Positions 29,248 through 40,251 are shown, numbered from the stretch's first letter. The stretch is 64,000 nucleotides of DNA from Pseudomonas sp. ML96 (GCF_000761545.1 NZ_JPMY01000010.1:124001-188000), one strand, 5' to 3'. The notes: a model not told the origin generated them from the sequence alone. Numbers and translations: made by a program.

Positions 29248-29278
29248 AAAAAGCCGCCCGAGGGCGGCTTTTTTGTTT
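29248..29278 (+). terminator. Terminator after suhB
   Basis: AAAAAGCCGCCC / GGGCGGCTTTTTT with a GA loop, then GTTT. It may also serve the convergent lipoprotein-like gene. Confidence 0.9.
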
Positions 29279-29288
29279 CTGCCAGAAC

Positions 29289-29828
29289 TTACTGGGCAGC
29301 CTGCGTCAGCACCAGTTGACCCTCCTTGTTGACCGGGATCTGCGAGCCCGGATCACGATCCATGCGCACCTGGCCAACCTTGCCGTCCAGCTGATACTTC
29401 ACGTCGTAGCCCACCAGCTTCTGACTGGTATCGGTCACGGTGTGGCAGCGGGTTTCGGTAGTGGTGTAGGTGTCGCGTTCCTGCATGCCTTCCTGCACTT
29501 TGTTACCGGCATAGCCGCCACCCACAGCGCCCGCCACGGTGGCGATCTTCTTGCCGTTGCCGCCGCCGATCTGGTTACCCAGCAGGCCGCCAGCCACGGC
29601 ACCGAGCACGGTACCGGCGATCTGATGCTGATCCTTGACCGGCGCCTGGCGAGTCACCGCCACGTCCTGGCAGACTTCGCGCGGGGTCTTGATGGTTTCA
29701 TTGATCGGCTGCACGGCCAGCACCTCGGCGTACTGGGGGCCGCCCACCAGGCTATAGGTGGCCACTGCGCCGCCGGCGGTCACGCCCACTGCACCCAGCA
29801 CTGCACCTACGATCATCGACTTATTCAT
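29289..29828 (-). CDS. Glycine-zipper 2TM-domain surface/outer-membrane protein
   Basis: 179-residue exported protein. The N-terminal hydrophobic stretch (VGAVLGAVGVTAGGAVATYSL) acts as signal or anchor. A glycine-zipper 2TM domain at about 85-125 (AGTVLGAVAGGLLGNQIGG, VAGAVGGGYAGN) follows, with two cysteines (EVCQDV, RCHTV) that may pair. Similar proteins associate with the outer membrane (SlyB/17-kDa antigen type). ATG 29828 has GGAGG 8 nt upstream; the longer frame has none. Orthologue position matches P. aeruginosa PA3819 from memory. Confidence 0.82.
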   Translation of the reverse strand: MNKSMIVGAVLGAVGVTAGGAVATYSLVGGPQYAEVLAVQPINETIKTPREVCQDVAVTRQAPVKDQHQIAGTVLGAVAGGLLGNQIGGGNGKKIATVAGAVGGGYAGNKVQEGMQERDTYTTTETRCHTVTDTSQKLVGYDVKYQLDGKVGQVRMDRDPGSQIPVNKEGQLVLTQAAQ

Positions 29829-29961
29829 GGGGTCCTCCACAGACTTCGGTTGCCGGGCTTTCATGCCCTACTCCCTGCCTTGGATCGACTCGATCAAGGC
29901 GAGTTCCCGGCTCGCTGCAGCACAGCGCGACAACTGCGACGAAGCGCACACCAGTAAAGCA

Positions 29962-29988
29962 CGAAGCCCGGCACTGGGCCGGGCTTCG
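29962..29988 (-). terminator. Terminator after secF
   Basis: GAAGCCCGGC / GCCGGGCTTC stem, 5-nt loop, followed on the minus strand by GTGCTTTACT (weak U-run). It ends the yajC-secD-secF unit. Confidence 0.7.
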
Positions 29989-30006
29989 GATATACGGGAG
30001 AGCGAC

Positions 30007-30921
30007 TCAGGGACGCTCGTCCACCTCTTCGGCAACCGCCGGCGGGATCAGATCCTCGCTGGTCAGGTTCAGCCAGATCAGCACCACGTTGGCGATGTAG
30101 ATCGACGAGTAGGTACCGGCCAGCACACCGACGAACAGGGCGATGGAGAAGCCCCATAGGTTGTCGCCGGCGAACACCAGCAGAGCGACGATCGCCAGCA
30201 GGGTGGACACCGAGGTAGCGATGGTGCGCAGCAGGGTCTGGGTGGTCGAGATGTTGATGTTCTCGATCAGCGTCGCCTTGCGCAGCACGCGGAAGTTCTC
30301 GCGCACCCGGTCGAATACCACAATGGTGTCGTTCAGCGAGTAACCGATGATCGCCAACACCGCCGCCAGCACCGTCAGGTCGAAGGTGATCTGGAAGAAC
30401 GACAGAATGCCCATGGTCACGACCACGTCGTGCACCAGCGAGAGGATGGCGCCGACGGCGAACTTCCACTGGAAGCGGAAGGCCACGTAGATGAGGATGC
30501 CGCCGAGAGCCAGCAGCATGCCCAGGCCGCCCTGGTCACGCAGCTCTTCACCGACTGCCGGGCCTACGAACTCGACCTTCTTCACCTGCAGCGAGCTGTC
30601 ACCGCTAGCCGCTTGCAGGGCCGAAGCCACCTTGTTGCCGAGCTGCGGGTCATCGCCCTGCAGACGCACCACTACATCGGTGGTGGCGCCGAAGTTCTGC
30701 ACTACCGCATCAGCAAAGCCGGCAGCAGCCAGCTGCTCGCGCACCTGACCGAGGTCGGCAGGCTTGTCGTAGCTCAGTTCGATCTGGCTACCGCCAGTGA
30801 AGTCGAGACCGAAGTTGAGCCCCTTGAAGAACCAGCTACCAAGGGCGACAAGGGTCAGGATCATGGTCAGGGCAAACGCAAGGTTGCGGATGCCCATGAA
30901 GTTGATAGTTCCGAGTTTCAT
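30007..30921 (-). CDS. secF: Protein translocase subunit SecF
   Basis: Six-helix inner-membrane partner of SecD, using the proton motive force to pull secreted proteins through SecYEG. 304 residues. N-terminal GLDFTGGSQIELSYD periplasmic motif and the C-terminal helices with VFDRVRENFR and TLLRTIATSVSTLLA are typical. 9 nt downstream of secD. Confidence 0.96.
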   Translation of the reverse strand: MKLGTINFMGIRNLAFALTMILTLVALGSWFFKGLNFGLDFTGGSQIELSYDKPADLGQVREQLAAAGFADAVVQNFGATTDVVVRLQGDDPQLGNKVASALQAASGDSSLQVKKVEFVGPAVGEELRDQGGLGMLLALGGILIYVAFRFQWKFAVGAILSLVHDVVVTMGILSFFQITFDLTVLAAVLAIIGYSLNDTIVVFDRVRENFRVLRKATLIENINISTTQTLLRTIATSVSTLLAIVALLVFAGDNLWGFSIALFVGVLAGTYSSIYIANVVLIWLNLTSEDLIPPAVAEEVDERP

Positions 30922-30930
30922 GGCTGCCCC

Positions 30931-32802
30931 TTAGATCCACAGCTTCTTGAAGTCACGACCACCGAAGATCAGGTTGACCATCGCGCGGGTCACCATGATG
31001 GCGGTGAACATCGAAGTGACGATACCCAGCGACATGGTCACGGCGAAGCCCTTGACCGGGCCGCTGCCCATGGCGAACAGGATGCCGCCGACCAGCAGAG
31101 TGGTCAGGTTGGCGTCGAGAATCGCCGAGTAGGCACGATCGAAGCCTTCGTGGATGGCGCGCTGCACCGACATGCCATTGGCGATCTCTTCGCGTATCCG
31201 CGAGAAGATCAGCACGTTGGCGTCTACCGCCATACCCATGGTCAACACGATACCGGCGATACCCGGAAGGGTCAGGGTCGCGCTCAGCGCCGACATCAGT
31301 GCCAGCAGCAGGACCATGTTGAAGCCCAGGGCCACGGTCGCCAGCACGCCGAAGAAGCGGTAGATGGCGATGATGAAGATGGACACGAAGATCATGCCCC
31401 AGATCGACGCATCGATACCCTTGGCGATGTTGTCGGCACCCAGGCTCGGGCCGATGGTACGTTCTTCGGCGAAGTACATCGGCGCCGCCAGGCCACCGGC
31501 ACGCAGCAGCAGGGCCAGTTCGGAGGATTCGCCCTGGCCGTTCAGGCCGGTGATGCGGAACTGGCTACCCAGCGCGGACTGAATGGTGGCCAGGCTGATG
31601 ATCTTCTTCTCTTCCTTGAAGGAGGGCACCGCCACTTCCTTCTCGACGCCGTCGACCATCTGCTTGACGTAGCGGGTCATCGGCTTCTGCTCGATGAAGA
31701 TCACCGCCATGCTGCGCCCGACGTTGTTGCGGGTGGCGCGGTTCATCAGCTCGCCGCCATGGCCATCGAGGCGAATGTTCACCTGCGGTCGGCCATTCTC
31801 GTCATAACTGGCCTGGGCATCGGTGACCTGGTCACCGGTGATGATCAGGCTGCGCTCCAGCGCCACGGCCGGACGGCCCGACTCGCGGAACTCGAAGGGC
31901 TCGGTGGACGCGCGCGCGGCATCAGGCTCTGCCTGCAGACGGAACTCCAGGTTGGCGGTCTTGCCGAGAATACGCTTGGCCTCGGCAGTGTCCTGCACGC
32001 CCGGCAGCTCGACCACGATGCGGTTGGCACCCTGGCGCTGTACCAGCGGCTCGGCCACGCCCAGCTCGTTGACCCGGTTACGTACGGTGGTCAGGTTCTG
32101 CTTGATCGAGTATTCGCGGATTTCCGCGCGCTTGGCCTCGGTCAGCGCCAGACGCAGCACCTGCTGACCATTACGCTCTACGGCGGTCAGCGCAAAGTCA
32201 TTGAAGCTCTTGCGGATCAGGGCTTGCGCCTGCTCCAGCGTCTCGCTGTCGGCGAAGCCCAGCTGAACGGCGCCATCCTGTTGCGGCAGGCTGCGGTAAC
32301 GGATCCGCTCCTTGCGCAGCAGGCTCTTGAGCTCGCTCTCGTAGACCTTCATGCGCGCGTCCATGGCCTTGTCCATGTCCACTTCCAGCAGGAAGTGCAC
32401 ACCACCGGACAGGTCCAGACCGAGCTTCATCGGGCCTGCGCCCAGGTTACGCAGCCACTGCGGAGTGGTCGGCGCCAGGTTGAGGGCGACCACGTAGTCG
32501 TCACCCAGCAGCTTGCGCACCAGCTCTTTGGCCGGCAGCTGGTCTTCCTGCTTGGTCAGACGCAGCAGCGCACCCTGGCCCTGCTTCTCGCCGAGGCTGG
32601 CGGACTTCACGGCGAGGCCGCCATCGGCCAGCGCCTGGCTGACGCGATCCAGGTCGGCCTGGCCGATCTCCAGCGCCGAGCTGGCACCGGTGATCTGGAT
32701 GGCCGGATCGTCCGGATACAGGTTGGGTGCGGAATAGATGAAGCCGACCGCCAGTACAGCCAGGATCAGCAGGTACTTCCACAGAGGATATTTGTTGAGC
32801 AT
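30931..32802 (-). CDS. secD: Protein translocase subunit SecD
   Basis: Inner-membrane translocase with a large periplasmic P1 domain. 623 residues: first helix near 7-25, P1 up to about 440 (GLDLSGGVHFLLEVDMDKA, RIVVELPGVQDTAEAKRILG), then five helices (ILTMGMAVDANVLIFSRIREE, GSGPVKGFAVTMSLG). Starts MLNKYPLWKY. A perfect 10-bp hairpin separates it from yajC. Confidence 0.97.
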   Translation of the reverse strand: MLNKYPLWKYLLILAVLAVGFIYSAPNLYPDDPAIQITGASSALEIGQADLDRVSQALADGGLAVKSASLGEKQGQGALLRLTKQEDQLPAKELVRKLLGDDYVVALNLAPTTPQWLRNLGAGPMKLGLDLSGGVHFLLEVDMDKAMDARMKVYESELKSLLRKERIRYRSLPQQDGAVQLGFADSETLEQAQALIRKSFNDFALTAVERNGQQVLRLALTEAKRAEIREYSIKQNLTTVRNRVNELGVAEPLVQRQGANRIVVELPGVQDTAEAKRILGKTANLEFRLQAEPDAARASTEPFEFRESGRPAVALERSLIITGDQVTDAQASYDENGRPQVNIRLDGHGGELMNRATRNNVGRSMAVIFIEQKPMTRYVKQMVDGVEKEVAVPSFKEEKKIISLATIQSALGSQFRITGLNGQGESSELALLLRAGGLAAPMYFAEERTIGPSLGADNIAKGIDASIWGMIFVSIFIIAIYRFFGVLATVALGFNMVLLLALMSALSATLTLPGIAGIVLTMGMAVDANVLIFSRIREEIANGMSVQRAIHEGFDRAYSAILDANLTTLLVGGILFAMGSGPVKGFAVTMSLGIVTSMFTAIMVTRAMVNLIFGGRDFKKLWI

Positions 32803-32820
32803 GACGCCGCCCGTTATGAC

Positions 32821-32843
32821 ACGGGGCGCCTTAGGCGCCCCGT
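32821..32843. repeat. Perfect inverted repeat between yajC and secD
   Basis: ACGGGGCGCC, TTA, GGCGCCCCGT: 10-bp arms and a 3-nt loop, with no U-run on the transcribed strand. Likely an RNA-processing or partial attenuation element that sets the yajC:secD ratio. Confidence 0.75.
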
Positions 32844-32862
32844 AATGGTGAACGAAGAATCG

Positions 32863-33204
32863 TTAGATGGACTTCAGAGTGCCCTTGGGCAGGGTCGCTG
32901 CGATGGCCTGCTTCTGGAACTTCAGCTCGACGTTGTCGGCGATCTCGACCACCACGAAGTCATCGGTGACCTTGGTGACCTTGCCAACGATGCCGCCGCT
33001 GGTCACTACCTCGTCGCCCTTCTGCAGGCCGCCGAGCAGGTTCTTGTGCTCCTTGGCGCGCTTGGCCTGGGGACGCCAGATCATCAGATAGAAGATGACC
33101 AGGAAGCCGATCAGGAACACCCACTCGAAACCGGTGCCAGCAGGGCCGGCGGCAGCAGCCGGAGCGGCGGCGTCAGCGTAGGCGGCGGGAATCAGAAAGC
33201 TCAT
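32863..33204 (-). CDS. yajC: Sec translocon accessory protein YajC
   Basis: Small single-span membrane protein (113 aa) of the SecDF-YajC complex. Membrane helix around 27-45 (FLIGFLVIFYLMIWRPQ), then a soluble domain (GDEVVTSGGIVGKVTKV). Preceded by tgt on the same strand and followed by secD. Confidence 0.96.
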   Translation of the reverse strand: MSFLIPAAYADAAAPAAAAGPAGTGFEWVFLIGFLVIFYLMIWRPQAKRAKEHKNLLGGLQKGDEVVTSGGIVGKVTKVTDDFVVVEIADNVELKFQKQAIAATLPKGTLKSI

Positions 33205-33323
33205 GCAAAACTCCTAGTTACGAGGTCTTGAAACTGTTGTTGTCGGCGCCCGCTCGTGAGGCGGGCGTTGGCGGAAACTGGATCACCCTCTAGATGGGGT
33301 GCGTCCGGCCGTTTTCAATCCCG

Positions 33324-35503
<2,180 letters not shown>

Positions 35504-35579
35504 GACGGGTCGGTCTCAAAGGGGGCGCAGAGCTTACCGGAAAGCGGCCCGACCGGCCACGCGCAGCGACTGAAGGCGT

Positions 35580-37340
35580 TCAGTGCGAGCCATGCTTGTC
35601 CTGCTCCAGCGTCTCCAGCAGGGCGATCTGCATGCGCGAATGCAGGCGGATCAACCAGCGCCAGAACAGGGTGATGGCCGCCACCGCCACCAGGGCGATC
35701 ACCAGCAGCGCCTCGCCGGTAGGCAGGATGCTGGCCGACAGCGCGGCGAGCATCAGCATGATCACCGCCAGCGACAGCAGCGGGATCAGCTCGGCGATCA
35801 CCTTGCGCACCCGCACCGTATGCCGGCCGGCCTTCTCCGGGCGCACGCCGAGTTCGGCCAGCAGCATGGCCAGGGCCTTGAGCTTGCGGTAGGCCGCCAC
35901 CAGGAACGGCAGCGACAGCAGCAGTGCACCACCCCAGACCAGCGCCTTCTGCACGTTCAGCGCCTGCACCCAGGGCTCCAGGTAGGCAGCCAGCGGCGCG
36001 GCGAAATAGGCGGCGCTGAGGAAGATCGCCACCACCAGGGCGATGTTCACCCCGACCTGCAGCAGGATGCGCCGGATCATGCCGAGCAACATGACGTTCT
36101 GCCCCTGTGGCTGGATGCTGCGCAGCCAGTCGCCGTACATGCCGAAGACCCGCGCGATGCGCTCCGGCATCAGACTGGCCAGCCTGTGGGAGAAGGGATC
36201 GGCGGCGCGAATCAGATAGGGCGTGGTCAGGGTGGTGATGGCCGACACGGCGACCGCCACCGGGTAGAGGAAGTCGCTGGTCACCTGCAGGGTCATGCCC
36301 AGCGCGGCGATGATGAAAGAGAACTCGCCGATCTGCGACAGGCCCATGCCCACGCGCAACGATGTGCGCCCGTCGTTGCCGGCGATGAAGGCACCGAGAC
36401 TGCAGGACACTACCTTGCCGACGATCACCGCGACGGTGATCACCAGGATCGGGATCGCGTACTCGACCAGCACGGCCGGGTCGATCAGCAGGCCGATGGC
36501 GACGAAGAAGATCGCGCTGAACATGTCGCGCACCGGCTCGATCAGTCGCTCGATCTGCGGCAACTGGCGCGACTCGGCCATGATCGCGCCGATCAGGAAG
36601 GCGCCCAGCACCATGCTGTATTCCAGCTTGACCACCAGCAGGCAGAAGCCGAAGCACAGACCGAGCACGGTGACCAGGAGCATCTCGTTGCTCTCGAACT
36701 TGGCCACATAGGAAAGGATGCGCGGCACCAGGAGGATACCGATGACCAGCGCCACCACCATGAACAGCGACAGCTTGCCGACGGTGGCAAACACTTCGCC
36801 GGTTTCCACCGAGCCGCTGACGGCGATGCCGGACAGCAGGGCGATGATACCGATGCCGAGGATGTCCTCGACAATCAGCACGCCGAAGATCAGCTGGGCG
36901 AAGCGCTCGTTCTTCAGCTTCAGGTCGCTGAGCGCCTTGACGATGATGGTGGTCGAGGAGATCGCCAGGATGCCGCCGAGGAACAGCGAATCCATCTTGC
37001 TCCAACCGAAGAAGCTGCCGATCTCGTAGCCGATCCACAGCATCAGCGCGATCTCCAGCGCCGCCGCGATGAATGCCGTGGAGCCCACGTTGAACAGCTT
37101 GCGCAGGCTGAACTCGAGGCCGAGGAAGAACATCAGGAAGATCACCCCGAGCTCGGCGAGGATCTTGATCGTTTCCTCGTCGTGGATCAGCCCGAAAGGC
37201 GGTGTGTGCGGCCCGATGATGAAGCCGGCAAGGATGTAGCCGAGCACCACCGGCTGACGCATGCGGTGGAACAGTACGGTAACCACGCCGGCGACCAGCA
37301 TGATCACGGCCAGATCCTGAATGAAGCTGATGGCATGCAT
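35580..37340 (-). CDS. CPA2-family cation:proton antiporter, KefB/C-like, without an RCK domain
   Basis: 586-residue monovalent cation/proton antiporter. Residues ~5-375 are the Na/H exchanger fold (VLGYILAGFIIGPHTPPFG, LAELGVIFLMFFLGLEFSL, ISSTTIIVKALSDLKLK, IGAIMAESRQLPQIERLIEPVRDMF, in short pieces), as in KefB/KefC. Unlike those, the C-terminal third has about four more hydrophobic segments instead of a TrkA-N/RCK nucleotide-binding domain. So gating by NAD(H) or glutathione adducts is not expected. Ion specificity unknown. Single gene on the minus strand, adjacent to the tRNA. Confidence 0.85.
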   Translation of the reverse strand: MHAISFIQDLAVIMLVAGVVTVLFHRMRQPVVLGYILAGFIIGPHTPPFGLIHDEETIKILAELGVIFLMFFLGLEFSLRKLFNVGSTAFIAAALEIALMLWIGYEIGSFFGWSKMDSLFLGGILAISSTTIIVKALSDLKLKNERFAQLIFGVLIVEDILGIGIIALLSGIAVSGSVETGEVFATVGKLSLFMVVALVIGILLVPRILSYVAKFESNEMLLVTVLGLCFGFCLLVVKLEYSMVLGAFLIGAIMAESRQLPQIERLIEPVRDMFSAIFFVAIGLLIDPAVLVEYAIPILVITVAVIVGKVVSCSLGAFIAGNDGRTSLRVGMGLSQIGEFSFIIAALGMTLQVTSDFLYPVAVAVSAITTLTTPYLIRAADPFSHRLASLMPERIARVFGMYGDWLRSIQPQGQNVMLLGMIRRILLQVGVNIALVVAIFLSAAYFAAPLAAYLEPWVQALNVQKALVWGGALLLSLPFLVAAYRKLKALAMLLAELGVRPEKAGRHTVRVRKVIAELIPLLSLAVIMLMLAALSASILPTGEALLVIALVAVAAITLFWRWLIRLHSRMQIALLETLEQDKHGSH

Positions 37341-37489
37341 CGCGGCGCTCTCCTTTTACTGCACAACCTCCCCCGAGACGCCGGCATGGCGCCACGAAAC
37401 CCGATGGCACAGCCTAACACCTTGATTTGGCGCGCTAATCGACGTGCAAATCAAATTTTGTAAGCTCCGATGGCAAAGCATGCCTGCAA

Positions 37490-37518
37490 TTGACCGCCCA
37501 AGGCCTCCTCCATATACT
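37490..37518 (+). promoter_or_regulatory. Sigma-70 promoter of tRNA-Leu
   Basis: TTGACC (37490-37495), 17-nt spacer, TATACT (37513-37518), then a GC-rich discriminator GCGCGGCC, typical of stringently controlled tRNA promoters. The mature tRNA begins 13 nt after the -10. Confidence 0.85.
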
Positions 37519-37531
37519 GCGCGGCCATCGT

Positions 37532-37616
37532 GCCTCGGTGGCGGAATCGGTAGACGCGGCGGATTCAAAATCCGTTTTCGAAAGGAGTGAGAGTTCGAGT
37601 CTCTCCCGGGGCACCA
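37532..37616 (+). tRNA. tRNA-Leu (anticodon CAA)
   Basis: 85 nt including encoded CCA. Acceptor stem GCCTCGG / CCGGGGC, D-arm GGCGGAATCGGTAGACGC, anticodon loop TTCAAAA giving CAA for UUG codons, a long class-II variable arm, and T-loop GTTCGAGTC. No intron or internal truncation. Confidence 0.97.
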
Positions 37617-37873
37617 CGATATTTTCCTCCCCCCTCAAATTGCCTGCAAAGCCTCTGGAATCAGCTGTTTCAGGGGGGTTGGCAAATTCATTTGAGTTAG
37701 CTAGAGTGGGTCAACTGTGTTTGCTTGGGTCGCCTTGAATCGTGACCTGGTGCAGTAGATCCTAGATCCGCTACATCCCGCTCGACTTCTCTTACTCTCT
37801 GCAACCAGTTCCAGCCCTCTCGCGCCATATGCCGGGAGGCTGTCATCAACTCTAGTTTCAAGGAAATAAGACA
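37617..37873. other. Intergenic stretch between tRNA-Leu and the cold-shock gene
   Basis: 257 bp, visibly poorer in GC than the flanks for the first ~120 bp. No coding sequence, tRNA-like remnant or repeat of the tRNA 3' end was recognised. The last ~100 bp is probably the 5' leader of the cold-shock gene. Confidence 0.5.
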
Positions 37874-38086
37874 ATGTCGAATCGTCAAACCGGCACCGTC
37901 AAATGGTTCAACGACGAGAAGGGCTTCGGCTTCATCACCCCCGAGAGCGGTCCGGATCTGTTCGTGCACTTCCGCGCTATCGAAGGTTCGGGCTTCCGCA
38001 GCCTGAAAGAAGGCCAGAAGGTCACCTTCGAAGCCGTGCAAGGCCAGAAAGGCATGCAAGCTGACAAGGTCCAGGTTCTGGGCTAA
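37874..38086 (+). CDS. Cold-shock protein, CspA family
   Basis: Single-stranded nucleic-acid-binding protein of 70 residues. RNP1 KGFGFI and RNP2 LFVHF are intact ([18 protein letters not shown]). Probably an RNA chaperone; cold induction is not implied by sequence alone. RBS AAGGAAATAAGACA, terminator directly after. Confidence 0.95.
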   Translation: MSNRQTGTVKWFNDEKGFGFITPESGPDLFVHFRAIEGSGFRSLKEGQKVTFEAVQGQKGMQADKVQVLG

Positions 38087-38103
38087 TCGCTGCTGCTACT
38101 AAA

Positions 38104-38137
38104 GAGCCCCTGATGGCAACATCAGGGGCTTTTTTGT
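38104..38137 (+). terminator. Terminator after the cold-shock gene
   Basis: AGCCCCTGATG / CATCAGGGGCT stem with a GCAA-containing loop, followed by TTTTTTGTG. Confidence 0.92.
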
Positions 38138-38258
38138 GCCTGCTCGCCAGAGCCCTCGACTCTTTGCCCCGCGACAACACCTGGTCACACCCTGCGCTTT
38201 TGTACCCACCGTCTTCAGCCCGTACAATCGCGCGCAGTTTTCTTCCGCCGAGCCCTCC

Positions 38259-38759
38259 ATGCCCAAGCATCTACTGCGCCCCCAGGGCGATTTCCCTGCC
38301 GCCGGCCTGATCCGCCGCTTCGCCGCGATGTTCTACGACTTCCTGCTGTGCGTCGCCATGCTGATGGTGGTGACCCTGCTGTACAAGGTTGCGCAGATGG
38401 GCATCTTCGGCGAGGAGCAACTGCGGCAGATGTCGGATGCCGGCAAGCTGGACGGCGACCCCCTGCTCTCCACGCTGCTGGTGATGAGCCTGTTCGGCTT
38501 CTTCGCCAAGTTCTGGACCCACAATGGCCAGACCCTCGGCATGCAGGTCTGGGGCCTGCGCATCCAGAACGCCGACGGCAGTGCGATCAGCCTGTGGCAG
38601 GCGCTGCTGCGCTTCGTAGTGGCCATCGGCTCCTGGCTGTCCTGCGGCCTGGGCTTCTTCTGGGCCCTGTGGGACAAGCAGAAGCGCAGCTGGCACGACA
38701 TCTATTCGGACAGCCAGGTCGTGCAGCTGCCGAAGAACATCCACAAGCAGAGCAAGTAA
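38259..38759 (+). CDS. RDD-family membrane protein
   Basis: 166-residue inner-membrane protein. The RDD pattern is in LIRRFAAMFYDFLLC with the downstream GQTLGMQVWGLRIQNADG. Membrane segments near 27-47, 71-88 and 119-140. Some RDD proteins act as cation antiporters but most are uncharacterised. ATG 38259 (MPKHLLRPQGDF) was chosen over an upstream frame with no membrane logic. Ends 3 bp from the convergent GIDE-type gene with no terminator between. Confidence 0.85.
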   Translation: MPKHLLRPQGDFPAAGLIRRFAAMFYDFLLCVAMLMVVTLLYKVAQMGIFGEEQLRQMSDAGKLDGDPLLSTLLVMSLFGFFAKFWTHNGQTLGMQVWGLRIQNADGSAISLWQALLRFVVAIGSWLSCGLGFFWALWDKQKRSWHDIYSDSQVVQLPKNIHKQSK

Positions 38760-38762
38760 GCC

Positions 38763-39680
38763 TCAGGCGCCAGCCAACCCTGGCAACAGCACGTTGCTGA
38801 CCAGCCAGGTGGTGGCCAGGGCGCCGACCAGGCAGATCAGCGCACCGCCGGCGGCCTGCCAGTAGAAGCCGCGAGCCAGTTCATCCTCCCCACCATTCGA
38901 CAGAATGAAGGGATAGGACTCGCCCGGCTTGGCCAACTGGTGATGCACCGGCGCCTCGCCCCGCGCCAACTGCCGACGCTGCGCCTCGGCCCGCGCCGAT
39001 TCGCGCATGCGCTCCCATTCCTGCGAGTCCAGCTGGCCATCGCCATTGCTGTCGAAGCGCTGCAGCATGCCGGCGAAATCGCTCTTCCACTCGCGCACCA
39101 CCGCGCCCTGCGCCAGTGTCAGGTCGAACGCCTCCGCACCGCCGCGGGTACGAAAATCGCCGATGGCATACAGCGGCTGCCCGACGTGCAGGCGCTCTTC
39201 GGTATAGCGGTACTGGCTGTTGGCAGATAGCAGCATGCCCAGCAACCCACCACCACCGCTGAGCCCCCGCGGATGGCGCTCGCTGCCACTCCACACCTGG
39301 CGGGTACTGGGTCGCACCTCGGCGCCACGCGGATTGATCAGACACTCCCCCGTCGCGTCCTTGAGGCGCACCAGCGCCTCGCTGGTACCGCTCTCGACCA
39401 CGCGCCAGCGGCGGTTCTTGCCATCGCCGGAATACTCCTCGATCTTGAAGCGCCACCACAGGCAGGGCGTGCCGGTCAGCGGCGCCTGTTGCTGGCCACC
39501 GGGCAATTCGTCCAGCACGCCATACAGTTCGACATAGCCCTGCGCGGCGGAACGAATCTTCGAGGTCGGCGTATTGAGCAGAAAGCGCGCCTCGGACAGA
39601 CGCTTGATGCACCACCAGCCACCGCCGGCGCAGGCGCCGACGCTGAAGGCCATGCTGATGGCCAGACCAGGCACATCCAT
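38763..39680 (-). CDS. GIDE-domain (E3-ligase-like) membrane protein with an EF-hand loop
   Basis: 305-residue protein. N-terminal membrane segment (about 5-25), a GIDE-type domain (residues ~45-200; TGTPCLWWRFKIEEY, RPSTRQVW, GDFRTRG), a canonical 12-residue EF-hand calcium loop at 210-221 (DSNGDGQLDSQE), and a second membrane segment near 280-300. The GIDE domain is shared with mitochondrial MUL1/GIDE, but no RING finger is present, so ubiquitin-ligase activity is not expected. ATG 39680 lies 1 nt after lemA, a known LemA/GIDE pairing. The EF-hand is unusual. Confidence 0.78.
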   Translation of the reverse strand: MDVPGLAISMAFSVGACAGGGWWCIKRLSEARFLLNTPTSKIRSAAQGYVELYGVLDELPGGQQQAPLTGTPCLWWRFKIEEYSGDGKNRRWRVVESGTSEALVRLKDATGECLINPRGAEVRPSTRQVWSGSERHPRGLSGGGGLLGMLLSANSQYRYTEERLHVGQPLYAIGDFRTRGGAEAFDLTLAQGAVVREWKSDFAGMLQRFDSNGDGQLDSQEWERMRESARAEAQRRQLARGEAPVHHQLAKPGESYPFILSNGGEDELARGFYWQAAGGALICLVGALATTWLVSNVLLPGLAGA

Positions 39681-39681
39681 C

Positions 39682-40251
39682 TCAGTTGAACAGCGACTTG
39701 AGGTCGACGTCGGCCTTCTCTTCCTCGCTGAACTGCAGCAGCTCGGCCTCCTTGAAGGCAAACATGCGCGCCAGGATCACATCAGGGAACTGCTCGATAC
39801 GCACGTTGTTCAGGTTGACCGCCTCGTTGTACAGCTCGCGGCGATCGGCGATGGCATTCTCCAGCCCGGAGATGCGCTGCTGCAGATGCTGGAAGCTGTC
39901 ATTGGCCTTGAGGTCGGGGTAATTCTCGGCCAGGGCGAACAGCTGGCCGAGGCCGGCGCGCAGGCTGCTCTCAGCCTTGCCCAGGGCGCCCACGTCGTGC
40001 TGCTCGCGGGCACTGGCCACGGCGCTACGCGCGGCGATCACTCGCTCCAGGGTGGTGCGCTCGTGCTGCATGTACTGCTTGCAGGTCTCCACCAGCTTGG
40101 GCAGCTCGTCATGACGCTGCTTGAGCAACACGTCGATGTTCGACCAGGCCTTGGTCACCCCGTGCTTGAGGCGCACCAGGCCGTTGTAGAGAACTACCGC
40201 CCAGGCGGCAACGAGGAACAGCACGACAATCACGGCAACGGTGACAAGCAT
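39682..40251 (-). CDS. lemA: LemA family protein
   Basis: 189-residue protein anchored by an N-terminal helix (about 4-23, VAVIVVLFLVAAWAVVLYN) with a long helical domain outside (LKHGVTKAWSNIDVLLKQRHDELPKL is split by the family signature, ENYPDLKAN). LemA proteins are widespread and poorly understood. ATG 40251 was chosen because it starts directly before the membrane helix. Upstream of and nearly overlapping the GIDE-type gene. The name refers to the Listeria-type LemA, not the old lemA (gacS) of Pseudomonas. Confidence 0.9.
   Translation of the reverse strand: MLVTVAVIVVLFLVAAWAVVLYNGLVRLKHGVTKAWSNIDVLLKQRHDELPKLVETCKQYMQHERTTLERVIAARSAVASAREQHDVGALGKAESSLRAGLGQLFALAENYPDLKANDSFQHLQQRISGLENAIADRRELYNEAVNLNNVRIEQFPDVILARMFAFKEAELLQFSEEEKADVDLKSLFN

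Noticed and set aside
30430..33231. 933-codon open frame on the plus strand opposite secDF and yajC
   Set aside because: Same shadow effect. The translated frame is His/Gln-rich with no recognisable domain.
33247..33267. Hairpin CGCCCGC/GCGGGCG between tgt and yajC as a terminator
   Set aside because: No U-run on the transcribed strand and a weak stem context; probably not a terminator.
37532..37740. tRNA-borne attachment site with an integrated element
   Set aside because: No duplicate of the tRNA 3' end and no integrase gene in the window.
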